Below, in pieces: positions 11,030-22,455 of a DNA stretch of 36,232 nt. The stretch is from Mansonella perstans. Its lineage: Eukaryota; Nematoda; Chromadorea; Rhabditida; Onchocercidae. The stretch spans positions 1 through 36,232 of the forward strand of contig JBAMDO010000352.1 in NCBI GenBank assembly GCA_037074765.1, read 5' to 3'. The notes beneath the pieces were generated by a model. That model searched no databases. It saw only the letters and a program-made list of their open reading frames with translations, and was not told where the DNA came from. Numbering within the stretch: the first letter of the stretch is position 1; every line of letters starts with the position of its first letter. A program made the position numbers and the translations under genes.

Positions 11030-13245
11030 CCTCAATTGCATTTGAAGTATTCCACTAATAATAACTTTTTCTTGATCGATCAAATTTTGCAACTCTTTGA
11101 TTGCTTCCATTATTTTATTAGCAAGAAATTTGTATTTTGGTGTTGTATACCGATTTTCTGTCATTAAATACTCATTAATTCCGTAGAATTGTCACGGAGC
11201 TCGTCGTAACGAAATTTATGCGGGACAATAAACTGTTTTTATATAGTTTACGACCTAAAAATTCAATTAAGATGATTTTTGTAGTAAAATAAATGCTTTG
11301 GAACATGAAGTTATGCAGACTCATTTAAACTTATCAATATCACTGCAGTAATAATTTATATTCCACAATGTGTTTTTGGATAATAAGAAAGTTACCCTCC
11401 CGCTTTGACGATATGTTCACGGTAATTGTTGTGTATTGTTGGTAAATGGATCATAAAGTTCACATGCAACATACAACCATGCGATTAAGTCATCGAACGA
11501 TTTTGCTCCCGACCTTTTGATGTCCAAACACTGCACCATTCCGGAGTACCACAGAGCAGGCTTGTTGATCGTGGTATTCGACACTAAAATTGCACAAACA
11601 TTTCAATCCTTCACACTGTTTTAATATCATGCTAACGATATAACATCATCCTTATCAAATCACTGCAAAATATCAGCGTGTTAAAATGTAGCAATTCTAT
11701 TTTTCCATGAAGTGGTCACTTGATTTTTAGAAAGTAATCATTTAATTATGATTGTAATTTAAAGCTTACTTCTCCGTATTCATTAGTATACATTTTTGTC
11801 ATATCCAAATCAAATAATACTATGAAATGTTGATTAACACTTAATAACCCATATTATCCGGATTTCAGATCATGATGTAACAAACCTTCTCGATGCATAT
11901 CATGAATCTCTGCACAGATATAATTCCACTCTGATATAACAATGCATAGAGTCATCTGTACTAATTTTCTGGAAAATTTTTAAAATAAGTTGTAGGTGAG
12001 AAATATTTTTATGAGCGAAACTTCATCTTAATTTCTGTTACAGATTTAAAGAAAACATAAAAGCTAAGGTGAACAAAATTTTTGATTTTTGAATTGTCCA
12101 GATCTTGAATTCACCAACTTTGCAATTAATTTTGGATAAATTGGTTAAACTGTGCAATAACCTTCCAACATTTGTAACACAGCTCGAATAACGGTAAGCT
12201 TCCGCACTAAGCTCTGAAACTGTGAAATTCCTTCATCACTTTTCTTTTTTTTTAAACTATGTATGAAGCAAAAGATGAATACTAATTAATTAATTCACTT
12301 AAGTTTTACATTGGAAAATTAAGCTGTAACACTCTAAAATACATATCATAATGATCTGAACTTGAAGTCAACAATTTTTTCTTTTTTGCTGACGTCATTT
12401 TGTCAAATAGGCAATAATCTAATAAGTTTCAATTTATTGAGAATTAAAAAATAGTCTAATGAAGAGGAAAAAACACGAGCAAGAAGAAAATAGAATACTG
12501 TGGTCATTGCTGACACATTTTGGTTTTATCATTATTTTATAAAATGATTAATGATGAATAATAAACTCAATTAAAAAATTTGAATGAAATAGCAAGTATA
12601 AATGAATCGCATATTTCTTCATTTTTTTCACTTTTTATTTCCAATTTTATTGTCTTGCTTATAAAATAACATTTGAAGTTAATTTAAATGATAATTTCAA
12701 ATAACGATGAAATGAAAAATGACAGTTTACTTTAATGAGCCATTCCTCAATTCCAATTTCTGCTGTCTCGAGTACCATATTACCATATTTCATTCCTTAA
12801 CTATTTTGATCAGCAAGCATACCTTTATCCAGCAACCATACGATACTTGCATTTGGATTTTATAATGCCATTATTTATAAAAGGTTTGATTATTTTGACT
12901 TAATTGCAAATCTTTTCATGGTTCATCTTTGTTACCTTGTTCTATCGGTACTGGCTAATTTTTGATCATGAGCAAAAATTTGCTCCATACATTTGCGGAA
13001 TAGCTTTCAGCTATTAATAAAATCATAAAGTAGACAGCAAATGTGAAATGTGTGAATTTCGATTGAGAGCAATCAATAAAAAGACACATTTTTTTAAAAC
13101 TTTCTCCAGGATAAAGCCTTCCCACTCGACAGCTTAATACCCACATCATTTGGCAATACTTATGACACCTTTTGTGCCAGTTTTCACGTCAACTACTGCA
13201 AATACCGTGCCATACGTTTCCGTCACCTGACGAAGATATAATTTA
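11030..13245 (-). pseudogene. Decayed CK1/tau-tubulin-kinase-like protein kinase
   Basis: Kinase landmarks appear in N-to-C order along the minus strand. At about 13240-13140 is a nucleotide-loop region with TYGTVFAVVDVKTG. At 11945-11765 is the catalytic region, with a conserved-looking HREGLLHHDLKSG, then a stop, then IVLFDLDMTKMYTNEYGE. At about 11575-11420 is the helix-F region (KSFDDLIAWLYVACEL). At about 11180-11070 is a C-lobe end (TENRYTTPKYKFLANKI). The catalytic HRD reads HHD, the Asn position after the catalytic Lys is a TAA stop, and the metal-binding DFG reads DLD. A functional enzyme is therefore very unlikely. MYTN..GE in the activation segment is typical of the large nematode CK1/TTBK-like group. 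Regions between these blocks may be old introns. I cannot tell whether it ever had a specific ortholog. Confidence 0.75.
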
Positions 13246-13270
13246 AACTTCTTTGAGAAAGTTTTCTCAA

Positions 13271-14050
13271 TTATTTATTAAAAATAGAAGTGATGATTAG
13301 AATTAGAATTAGATTAGAAATATAAGTTATACTTGTAATGATTAGAAGAGTTAAACATGCCAACGTCGGTTGAATGGAGCGAGAGCGCAAATGTTCAGCA
13401 AGCCCATGCTTCTTTTCATCTACCTGCAGTTGATTGATATTTGTAATCGATTTCTTATCAAATGATAATTTGATTGTAAAATTTAACAGCACATACTTCA
13501 CTGAGGTAAAGCGACTTTGATGTTGCTGACCCAATAGTTTGATATCTTTTTTGGATATCATTTCCAACCTTGTACTACTTAGCTGAAATTTGAACGATAA
13601 TTAACTTATGGTAAAATATTGAATAAATGCTTTTTGAATGTTGTCTACATGATTGCATAATTCGTTGCTAATTAATTAAATCATAAAAGCTATGTTGTCG
13701 TCAAACATCTTCCCTTTGCTGCGATTTGCCTAACTTTTCAAACATATTCCTTTGAAATTCTATCAATAATACTTTGCAACCTGATAAGTTGCGATTTTGC
13801 GCTCCATTTTACTAAGAACTCGACTTTCACGATTCAAGTTGCTATCGATCTTTATCTTTTTCATAATCATTTGGCTTTTCCATGTCACTTTCCTTTATAT
13901 CCCCTGACACTATTTGCCCCACTTTGTAACGTTTATCATATCCTCTTTCTATCTTTGACCCTGCAAATTCAATTTGTCCTATAATACAATATCATATCAC
14001 TTTGTTTTTAAGCATGCAAGACCAAATTAACTACCTTCGAAGCAATATGA
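13271..14050 (-). other. Coding-like fragments of unknown origin
   Basis: One frame at 13567-13271 begins MEMISKKDIKLLGQQHQS. Another stretch at about 13985-13845 is rich in charged residues (KIERGYDKRYKVGQ, then SGDIKESDMEKPNDYEKDKD) and ends in TAG, followed by more stops. They lie upstream of the kinase pseudogene on the same strand and could be its N-terminal exons or another decayed gene. I recognise no domain. Confidence 0.25.
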
Positions 14051-15400
14051 ATAATTCGCAATGCTTATATTAAAAATTGCTTAGACAGACACTTAATGAT
14101 TTCAAGTAAAATGTTCAAGCCAGCAAAGCCTTAAGCTCGAACTGTTATAGCTGATGAAATTAGTTTAGCTCATTCTGCATATCTTTAATTTTAACCCTTT
14201 CCTTTAAATTTGAACTCTGCATGCTTGCATCATTTACTCTTCGTACCATTTTGTAATTACAATTTTTTTTTGCATTGTATGGTTGAATAGAATTATTACT
14301 ACTAGACAACGAATTTTATCTTTACTGATAACCTTTGCGAAGATCTTCATGATCTCAGATTTGAAAACCAAAAAATAAATGAGAATTGATGACAAAGTAA
14401 TATTAATGATTGGAAGAATTGCATAAGACAATTGTGGCAACTACTAAAAATGGAAACAAAAGGATGTGGAATGATTGTCACAATAAAAAGAAATATTGAT
14501 ATTTGGGCTGTTTTGATGAGCTAATTAAAAGATGATTTATCTTTCTAGATCTTTACAGAAATTGGAAATTTTCCTAGATCTTTACAGAATTTGTTCCAGT
14601 AGATAAATTTTGCAGAAGTGATAGGACTCTTGGATTTATTAAACATCAGTTATATATTGTGTTTTTGTATTCCAACTGCACTATCTTAGTCCTTGGCCAA
14701 AAGAAAAAGTTGGCTGTGTCCTTATTACACCCAAATATGTCTTATATGCGAAGTATTTTCTTTTGTTACTTTCTCTGTTACATATAACTGTTTCAGACTT
14801 TATTAGATTAAATTTTTATAAAATTTCGGGATGAGATTCTAATATTTCATATCTCAACCTCATCCCAAAATCCTTAAATATAAATTCGTATAAAGAAGCT
14901 GGGTAAAGGTACAATAAAGGTATACTACCGGACACTGAAACCAATACCAATTTTTTTCCAAGTTAGAATGAATCCGAAAGCAAAAACAACCGATCGCTCG
15001 ATTCCTGATGTTTTTCAAAAGTATAAAAAAATGAGAAAAATATACACATAACATTGTAAATCTTTTCAAAATTAGAGAGATTATCCATCGAATTTTCTAT
15101 GCCAAAATTGAAAATGTCAAGTGTTTACTGCCGAAAGGCTATCTGCTGAAATTTTTTTCAGATTATTTTTCGAAAGAAAACTAGAAGTTGTACGTACTTT
15201 TCTGTGCAAAGATTTCATTTTGCATGAATGTAAAGAGAGTTGCAGGCGATGCTGAAAGTAAACAAATCACATTTTAGTGATTGTTGTTTATTTTCAAATG
15301 AAAAGCTGAAGTAATTTTTGAAACTGGATAACATATTGTTTTTTTTTATCGGAAGCATGTTTTCCCAATCTTGTAAATTCTCTACTATATCCGATATGCG
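14051..15400. other. AT-rich DNA with small inverted and direct repeats
   Basis: No supported gene. A minus-strand frame at 14440-14234 is partly hydrophobic but has no recognisable family. CTAGATCTTTACAGAA occurs twice near 14545 and 14573. An imperfect hairpin lies at 14828-14866. Confidence 0.4.
14828..14866. repeat. Imperfect hairpin
   Basis: GGGATGAGATT pairs with AACCTCATCCC (10 of 11 positions) around a 17-base loop. No T-run follows and no gene is adjacent, so its role is unknown. Confidence 0.5.
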
Positions 15401-15479
15401 CTATCAGTGAACCTTCTATTTTACCCTATAAAAAAAAGATAACAAATCCTCCAACTTCAAAATACAAGCTTTTTTTTAA

Positions 15480-16380
15480 AACATTATTTAGCTTCATTTC
15501 CACAAATTAAATAGAAATGCCATTTCGGCTATTTCTAGTCGCCTAGCAAAATTCATCGTTATTTCAGCTGCTAATGCTTTCATTGGTGCGATATAAACAA
15601 TCTGCGATAGTTCATCACATAATTTGAAAGATTTGAAGAGATAATGAACTTTATAAAATAATTAAAATGAAATTGCAACATTTTCAATACGAAAAATTGG
15701 ATTATTTCTAAGCATATTATCTCCAATTAGCGTTATTTTATTAATTAGCAAAATCAAATCTTGAAATCATTTTTTGGAAAACACACCATTATACATACAG
15801 CCATGTATCGTGTTCAAAATTATCAACAATGCAATATTTGTTTTGCATAAATTTTTAAGACATACATGTACTTATATATATGCAGACGATTTTCCGAATT
15901 TATTGATTAAAATGTCTCTTATGACTTTATACCTTGGATACAAAAGATAATTGCGAGCCACTGTCAAACAATGCTATGGTCTTCCTAATTCAAAACGTCA
16001 AAGAGCTGTTACCGATTCAAAAAAAGTTACAATTTGGAAACCAGGGAGACCCTGTATATATATATATATATAATTAAGATATTACAACCTTGTTGACTTA
16101 TAAGAAATTAATCTTTTGGCATGATCCTTGATCAAATATTTTACTCAATAGTTAACTGCTAAGAAAAGTTGAAATTTAGCAAGCTCGTCATTTCTAATAG
16201 GAAATCCTACACAACAAACCAACTAATCCATTTCTGCCAAATCAATTATTTAAATCCAAACAAAAATTATCATCCTGCACCTGTCGGAGCGCAAATCAGT
16301 AAATTTTCTTGTGATTTGTAAGCTTGCGTAAACACCAATGACTGAATAAGAAGTTTCTACAGTATTATCAGCACCAGTAG
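15480..16380 (-). pseudogene. Decayed ASCC3-type DExH helicase fragment
   Basis: Two helicase motifs occur in order on the minus strand. At about 16362-16272 is IQSLVFTQAYKSQENL followed by LLICAPTGAG, the front of a Walker A motif of the Ski2-like/ASCC3 family. At about 15625-15500 is IVYIAPMKALAAEI followed by FARRLEI, motif Ia with the wording typical of ASCC3 rather than Brr2. ASCC3 is the 3'-5' helicase of the activating signal cointegrator complex, acting in alkylation repair and ribosome rescue. Directly after GAG the sequence reads TGA TAA, so the essential Lys-Thr of GKT is lost. The roughly 650 bases between the motifs may include an old intron. Everything after motif Ia is missing or unrecognisable. 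Family call is good; dead status is very likely. Confidence 0.7.
16055..16072. repeat. (TA)n microsatellite
   Basis: About nine TA units within the likely intron of the helicase pseudogene. Confidence 0.9.
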
Positions 16381-16499
16381 ATATGTCGTGATATCCTAAA
16401 ATAAAGGCTATGTATTTTTTCAAATCAATACAATCCATCTGTAAAATTTATAAAAATTTTAAATTATTTCTTCTGCTTAATTAAACTTGAAAACTTAGA

Positions 16500-17450
16500 A
16501 AATGCTACAGTGGTCATAACTTTCGTCTCCATAACACGTGACTCGCTTACTATCTCCTCCTACATCAAACATTTCGGCAAACTTCACACTAACATTTGAT
16601 ATGTCTAACATTGTTGCACAATAACAACAATAATGCTTTCAATATCGATTTCTTCCATCTAACTAACTAAACGTGGACCAGGTTCCGTTCTAGGAGAATT
16701 TATCGTAATTTCACCATACTTTTCGAATGATTCTTTCATACTTCATTTCAATTTCTCGTCTTTGCACTAAATTACAAGCAGTTAGCATTTCGTATTATAA
16801 CTAAGGATGACACTAACAACCGAAGCTTGCATCGTCCATAATCTTTCATAGTGTTGTCCAACACGGCACTACACAAATAAAATGCCTATACAGCCTGAAT
16901 AACCGGAAGATCCCGAAATAGCCATATATTCAATTTTTTGCCATCTTTACGATTCTTAAAACAATTGTACCCCAACTTTTAGAAAAGCAAGAGAAGTCCC
17001 ATTGCATTGAGATACCTCCTGGCGATGTAATATCAGTGTTCCACAGCGTTACTGCAGAAGTTCTTAGCAAAAGCAGTAATAAATCTGAGATTTGTAGTTC
17101 GTTAGTGACAAATATTATAATCTCGTTGGGAAACTTCGGTTAACGTGATTTTTGGCTACAATGGAAAACATTAAACTTTCAACTCGTTTAGTTAATCGAG
17201 CTTTAATTCTGCTTTCCTGTATAGGTTTTCATAAATTGTTGGGATGTTGAAAGCTTAAACTGATGTGATAAACTGCGAATATGATATGAACTTACATAGA
17301 CCCTAGGACATCTTCGGTCAGATAATAGAGTAAAAGTGATGCAGGGGCCAAGAAACACGCTGTCGTGACTCTGGGAACAGGTTCATTGAGAGTTGCGCCA
17401 TTGAAAATATTATGGCGCACTGTATCTGTTCTGTTGTCGACTGTGCATAT
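16500..17450. other. Region between the helicase and CCT-2 pseudogenes
   Basis: Base composition is more mixed than in ordinary intergenic DNA here, and the minus strand has interrupted coding-like stretches (for example KYGEITINSPRTEPGPR near 16730-16670) that could be upstream parts of the helicase pseudogene. A perfect inverted repeat GCGCCAT/ATGGCGC with a 10-base loop lies at about 17396-17419. No intact gene is seen. Confidence 0.3.
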
Positions 17451-17589
17451 GTTTAACAAAGTTGTCTTTGTTTAATTTCGAAATAACGTTTGGTCGTTAT
17501 GCTGATTCGAGTTTTTCTTGCTTTTCATGTTTTTATTTTTCCTTTAATGATTTCTTACCTCTTCAAAGGATATTTCAGGATAAAGTTCG

Positions 17590-19891
17590 TCGTAAACAAG
17601 CTTCCAGTGCAGATTTTAAAACAGAATGCTCAGGAAGAACGAAATGAAGGAGCATGTTTATCTTCATTTGTTGGTGTAGTTTATTTAGGACCTAAAGGAA
17701 TGGTAATTTCTTTGTTGCTTCCGATTCTTTCTGGAGAATTTGTTGTTCGTTTTACTTGAATGTTAAAAATTTGTTATATATAACTGATTTTGATAATTGT
17801 GTAAATGCATATTGAATTTCTTGCAAAGCTGTTTTCATTAAATGAACCGTCACTCCTTTCAAAATATTAAGTGTTTAGGATCCGAAGTTTCAACTCTTTG
17901 ACGAGTTGTTTTTTTCTTTTTTTTTTTTTTTTTAATCCATCCATCCCTGACTTTCAACATTAATTTGTTTAAAAACAAAATTTTGTTGTGCGGTGAAAGT
18001 GATTCAGAACAAATGCAAGTAACCAATGATGCAACCATCATCCTAAAAGCTATTGCGTTTGACAATCCGGCTGTGAAAGTCTTCGTTGGTAAAAGGTTGA
18101 GATAGTTTAGCAGTTAAAATTTGGGACTGTTTAATTCATTCAATAGAGTGACTGTTATAAGGATGTAACTGTTCATCGAACCAAAAATATCAGTATTTAT
18201 AATTGGAGATGAGGCCTGAAATTTGAAATCAAAACTGTATTTATCCATCAGTTTTGACTGTAAATTGTCCTTTTTTTCTTTACTTTTCCTAGCAGTGATA
18301 ATTTTCTGTTGTTTAGAAATTTCAGTGATACAAGATTCGGAAGTGGGTGGTGGAACAACATCACTGATTGTTTTTGCTGCTGAGTTATTAAAAGAAGCCG
18401 AACGACTAATTGCTGCCCAAATTTATCCACAAGCAATTATAGCTGGCTATCGTCGGGCTTCAGAAATAGCCTAAGATGCTCTCCGAGCATCGGCGAAAAC
18501 TTCCAATCCAGCAGATATGCGTGATGATTTACTGAAAATAGCTCGAACAACATTGGGATCCAAAATTTTAGCGTGGCATAAGGAGCATTTTGCTCAACTG
18601 GCCGTAGATGCTGTTTTGCTCTGAATGTCTAGAATCAATTCAGGTTATCAAAAAATTGGGTGATTTGATGGATGACAGCTATCCGGGCAAAGGTTAGAGT
18701 AAAAAATATAGTGGAAAAAGATTTGATTTAGATGTTGAAGAATTGAGTTATTTTAGCACGAATTTTTAGTTAGTTTTCCAAGAGCAGACCCTCGTTGATA
18801 ATTTTATCTTCGAGGTCGATTCTTTTGGTAGATCGTATACTTTTCAACATGTTTGCTGTCGGTATCAAGAGTGATAGTAATTGTTCAGCAGAAGTAACAT
18901 TTGTATTTTATAGCCGTTCCTTTTCAGTTGCTGAAATTTTGCTTTTTTGTCGTTCATTTTTCATTGTTAAGGATATTTTGTTTAAAAATCGTCCAGGTAT
19001 GTTCTAAACAAAAAAAAAAAAAAGGAAAAACAGAAAATGCAAAAATTCTGATTCCTAACATAACGATGGACACTGATAAGTTTTGTGCATGCGCTAATTA
19101 ATAATTGAAATTGAAAGGAAAGGTTCGAGTAAATAGAATCGGTATTACTAGCACTTACAATTTTGAGCATGAACAGCAAAATTATTATTTCATTATGTCG
19201 TGGGTCAATATGCGCGTCTTTTACTTAACGAATGTTAGGCCGGTTCTGAATTTGGGGACCTCTGTTTTGTGGAACGTGTTTGCCTACTACTGACTGCATT
19301 TGCCATTTTTAGATTAATCACAGAATTTGTTTTGATTTATAAGAATTTGTCTAAATATGTTCGAAGGATTTTAATCTTTAGGTCAAAGTATTCGGTTCAA
19401 GAGTGCGCGTAGATTCTGTTGATAAGATTCCAGAACTAAAAGTTGCTGAAAAACAAAAAATGAAAGACAAGATCGATTTATAAATTAAATTGTTTGGTTA
19501 GTATTATTAGTGCAGTCTCAAAAAACATTCGAATTAATTTAAATGATCTGGAATTAAATTTGTTGTAGTAAATAAATAAAATCATAGCACACAAAATTAA
19601 CATATTTATCAATCGGCACTTGATTTACAACTGAAACGAACAGCTGTTTGCTGACGCTGTTATCATGGCCATTGACCATGCCGACTTTGAGTGGATCGAA
19701 AAACTTGCTCTTGTTTTTTTTTCCTATTCCTATTTATGTTTTCCTATATTTTGTAATCAATATATTTTATGTGTGAAGTTCTTTTATATGAAATGTCTCA
19801 TAGATGGCGAAATTGTGTCAACATTTGATTTATCTGGATTAGTTAAACTTGATTTCTGTGATCTTATCAAGGAAGTTATAGTTAGTGAGGG
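17590..19891 (+). pseudogene. cct-2: Decayed CCT-2 (TCP-1 beta chaperonin subunit) gene
   Basis: Pieces of the beta subunit of the cytosolic TRiC/CCT folding chaperonin appear in order with introns kept. They are: 17590-17702 (LPVQILKQNAQEE .. LGPKGM, with the segment before LGPKGM shortened); 17998-18088 (VTNDATIILKAIAFDNPA); 18317-18692 ([11 protein letters not shown] .. IIAGYRRA .. DMRDDLLKIARTTLGSK .. QVIKKLGDLMDDSY); about 18967-19083 (NRPGMF, ENAKILIPNITMDTDK); 19382-19482 (VKVFGSRVRVDS); 19578-19712 (IAHKINIFINRHLIYN, then MAIDHADFEWIEKLALV); and 19804-19891 (GEIVSTFDLSGLVKLDFCDL). Stops fall at 18472 (TAA), 18622 (TGA), about 19005 (TAA) and 19632 (TGA), with a frame break near 18625. 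The ATPase motif GDGTT reads GGGTT, losing its Asp. The C-terminal third is absent, and a minisatellite follows. Non-functional as a chaperonin. Confidence 0.9.
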
Positions 19892-19929
19892 TCGGCCGCT
19901 TGATAGCAAGATAAAATGTCGGATATTTT

Positions 19930-20230
19930 GTTAATAGCGAAAGAAAATATTTGGTACTTTATCTCAATAGCAAAAGAAAATGTGGGTATTTTATCTTAAT
20001 AGCGGAGGAAAATGCTGGATGCTTTGTCTTGATAGTAAATGAAAATGTGGGTATTTTATTTTAGTAGCTAAATAAAATGTGGGTGTTTAATGTTAATTAC
20101 AGAAGAAAATGCTGGGTGTTTTATCATAATAGGAAATTTTGGGTATTTTATACTAATAGCAGAGGGAAATGCTGGATATTTTACCTTAATAGCAAAAGAA
20201 AATGCTGGGTGTTTTATCATAGGAAAACAA
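19930..20230 (+). repeat. Minisatellite, about 36-bp units
   Basis: Eight or nine diverged copies of a unit like TTAATAGCAAAAGAAAATGCTGGGTATTTTATC. The array starts right after the last recognisable CCT-2 codons and ends about 105 bases before the duplicated EGF block. Frames through it give repeated KCWVFY or AGYF words, which are repeat translation and not evidence of a protein. Confidence 0.85.
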
Positions 20231-21098
20231 TTTTCTCTGATCTACCGTGCAACGTGCATTACAATTATTTTCCAAGAAGCAATAAAGTAGTGAAATTATA
20301 GCAATTTATAGCATAGCATTCAATTGTATGCAAGTTACAAAATTTTGATTATTTAACTTATTTCAAACAAGTGGAAATTAATTAAATATGCGAATTAATT
20401 AAGTTGAAACTAAGTGAAATAATGCATGTTTTAGTTATGCATTGACAATATTTGGAACGATGTTAAAAAGCGCAATGTATTTCTTTTCACATCGGATATT
20501 TATGATGAGTTCATCATAAGGTGTATTGCTATAAATTATATTTTTTATTAAAAGAAATTCAAATTAATCAAGCTGGATTTTCAGAATAATTAACTCAGAA
20601 CAAATATAAATTAATGATTTGATGAATAGAAAAATTCTTTTCATTTCCACTTTTAAAATGTTCAATAACTGATGCTAAATCATAACTAAGATTCTTTTAA
20701 TTAAGAGAAAGTGAAATCCGCAGATTAGTTCATCATGAAATGTTTGATTATGATTTTTCGTCAATTTATTTGATGTGCTGGATGACAATGAATGGTATCA
20801 GTATCCTAGAGAAATTACCATACTGCGATATTCAACCTATCTCCACATCTACCGTTAGCAATTTTTGGAAAGTTTCGTCGAAGAAGGAAGAGTATTTAAG
20901 ATTATTGCTATAATTTTTCATTTTATATCATAATTATGAATTTGTTCAAATACTTTTTAATTCAACAGTGTGCAATTTTTTTACATGCATGCAAGTATTA
21001 CTGTAACATTTGCGGCATAGTTGACGATCAAATTTATATCTTTATCTGTGTTCTATAAAACTGCATATTTTTTCCAAATGAAATTATTTTTTTTACAG

Positions 21099-22253
21099 AC
21101 AGAAATTACGAAAACAGAAAGGAAGCAACGGGAAAAAGAGTATATTGTAAGTTTAAAGTTTTAAAATTTATTCAAATATTTAAATTTCTTTCAGATAAAC
21201 ACAATGTCCCAGTCTTTTTTTTATAAAGTAAATAAGAAAGAAAAGTTGTAATTGCAGTGGCCTAGTCGAGCGTTGGCCAAGAACTTAACATTCAATGGAA
21301 CAATGCATATACCATTAGGATCTTTTGATCCAGAACCATTTCGATGTGCAAAATCAAGGTGAAATTAATTTTATCCTATTCTTTCTTATTATTTTAATCT
21401 CATTTAATTGTTGTTATTGTAGCGGAGTTAATTTAAAAAATTAATTGCCACTGTATGTTAGTTCGCAATCTTTACAGTTTTTGTGTCAATGGCTGCAGTC
21501 CATCACCATGTCCAGGTAACGGTACGTGTGTATTGAAATCAAGTTACAACGAAGATCTTATTGGAATGTATCGGAATTCATGGAATATCTCATGTGATTG
21601 TCCCGAACCAGGATATATATTTCGGTAAAAAAAAAAAAAAAAACTAAATTCTTTCATTTAAATTTGCTTTATTTATTTATACTGTCTATTAAATTGTATA
21701 TTATTAGGTATTATTTAAAAATTATTCAAAATGGTACTAATTTTGGTAACTTTGATTTGACATTCGATATTTTAATTGCGCCCAATTATTTGTAAAATTA
21801 ACTATTTTAAACTGATATTTATAGATTTGATGTGAACAAATGTGTGGATATTAATGAATGCATATATGTTAATTGCGAAGAAACACACGGTGGTAAATTT
21901 TTTCAAATTGATTTTTTTTCTCTTGCGTTTGTGAATTAATTATTCTTTGGACAAATAACAAAATGTTTCATTTAATGAATGTATTGTTGGAAGCGGATAA
22001 TAATTATACTTACCAATTACTGCAATTTAATTACAGCATCTGCACATTTTTTTCAGACAATTGGGAATGCGCTAACTTGAAAGGTTCCTACAGCTGTGTA
22101 TGTAAATTAGGATTTAACCCTGTGCATAATGATTGTACGCCTATTCAGCTTTTTCCCCATTTGTCTTGGAAAGGACCAGCACTTGCTGGAGCCACAAAAT
22201 TCTCCTTGAAAAAGTTGGTTTTAATCGCTTGCTTGCTGTTATCTGCATGTTAA
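21099..22253 (+). pseudogene. 5'-truncated copy of the EGF-domain gene
   Basis: Exons equivalent to exons 3-7 of the gene at 2212-5012 lie at 21099-21146, 21258-21358, 21478-21624, 21825-21892 and 22057-22253, with all splice sites and the coding frame intact. The change in the sixth exon (CAT to CAC) is silent. Both EGF modules and the hydrophobic C-terminus are encoded. The start codon, signal peptide and Tyr-rich exon 2 are missing, and nothing upstream supplies a replacement, so this is a partial gene. The intact frame most simply reflects a very recent duplication. It would be expressed only if a new upstream exon or promoter is used. Confidence 0.8.
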
Positions 22254-22427
22254 ATGATTTCTTTGTAAATATTATTACCAATAATTTTGAGTAAAAATTA
22301 TTCGTTTGTTCCTGTTTGCATGAAAAACAATTCCTTATTGTTATTTGTATGATAAACTATTTGTTTATTTGCTATCGGTATTGTCACAGATGTTTATTGT
22401 TTAATTAATAATCCTCCTTGTTTAATT

Positions 22428-22433
22428 AATAAA
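22428..22433 (+). terminator. Poly(A) signal in the duplicated copy
   Basis: AATAAA, equivalent to the one at 5187-5192, 175 bases after the copied stop codon. Confidence 0.5.
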
Positions 22434-22455
22434 GAATTTTAAATGATCTTATTTT

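Larger units (their letters stand above)
20337..22455 (+). repeat. Duplicated block, copy B
   Basis: Nearly identical to 3092-5214, same orientation, about 17.24 kb away, net 4 bases shorter from indels in A/T runs. The left flank is the minisatellite region and the right flank ordinary AT-rich DNA. No target-site duplication or mobile element is seen at the ends. Confidence 0.95.

Noticed and set aside
20077..20301. Open frames with KCWVFY/AGYF repeats as a repeat protein
   Set aside because: They are translations of a diverged DNA minisatellite; several frames stay open only because the unit lacks stops, and no start context or domain is present.
21099..22253. The truncated EGF copy as a complete functional gene
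   Set aside because: Exons and splice sites are intact, but no start codon, signal-peptide exon or promoter-like region precedes it; upstream is a minisatellite.
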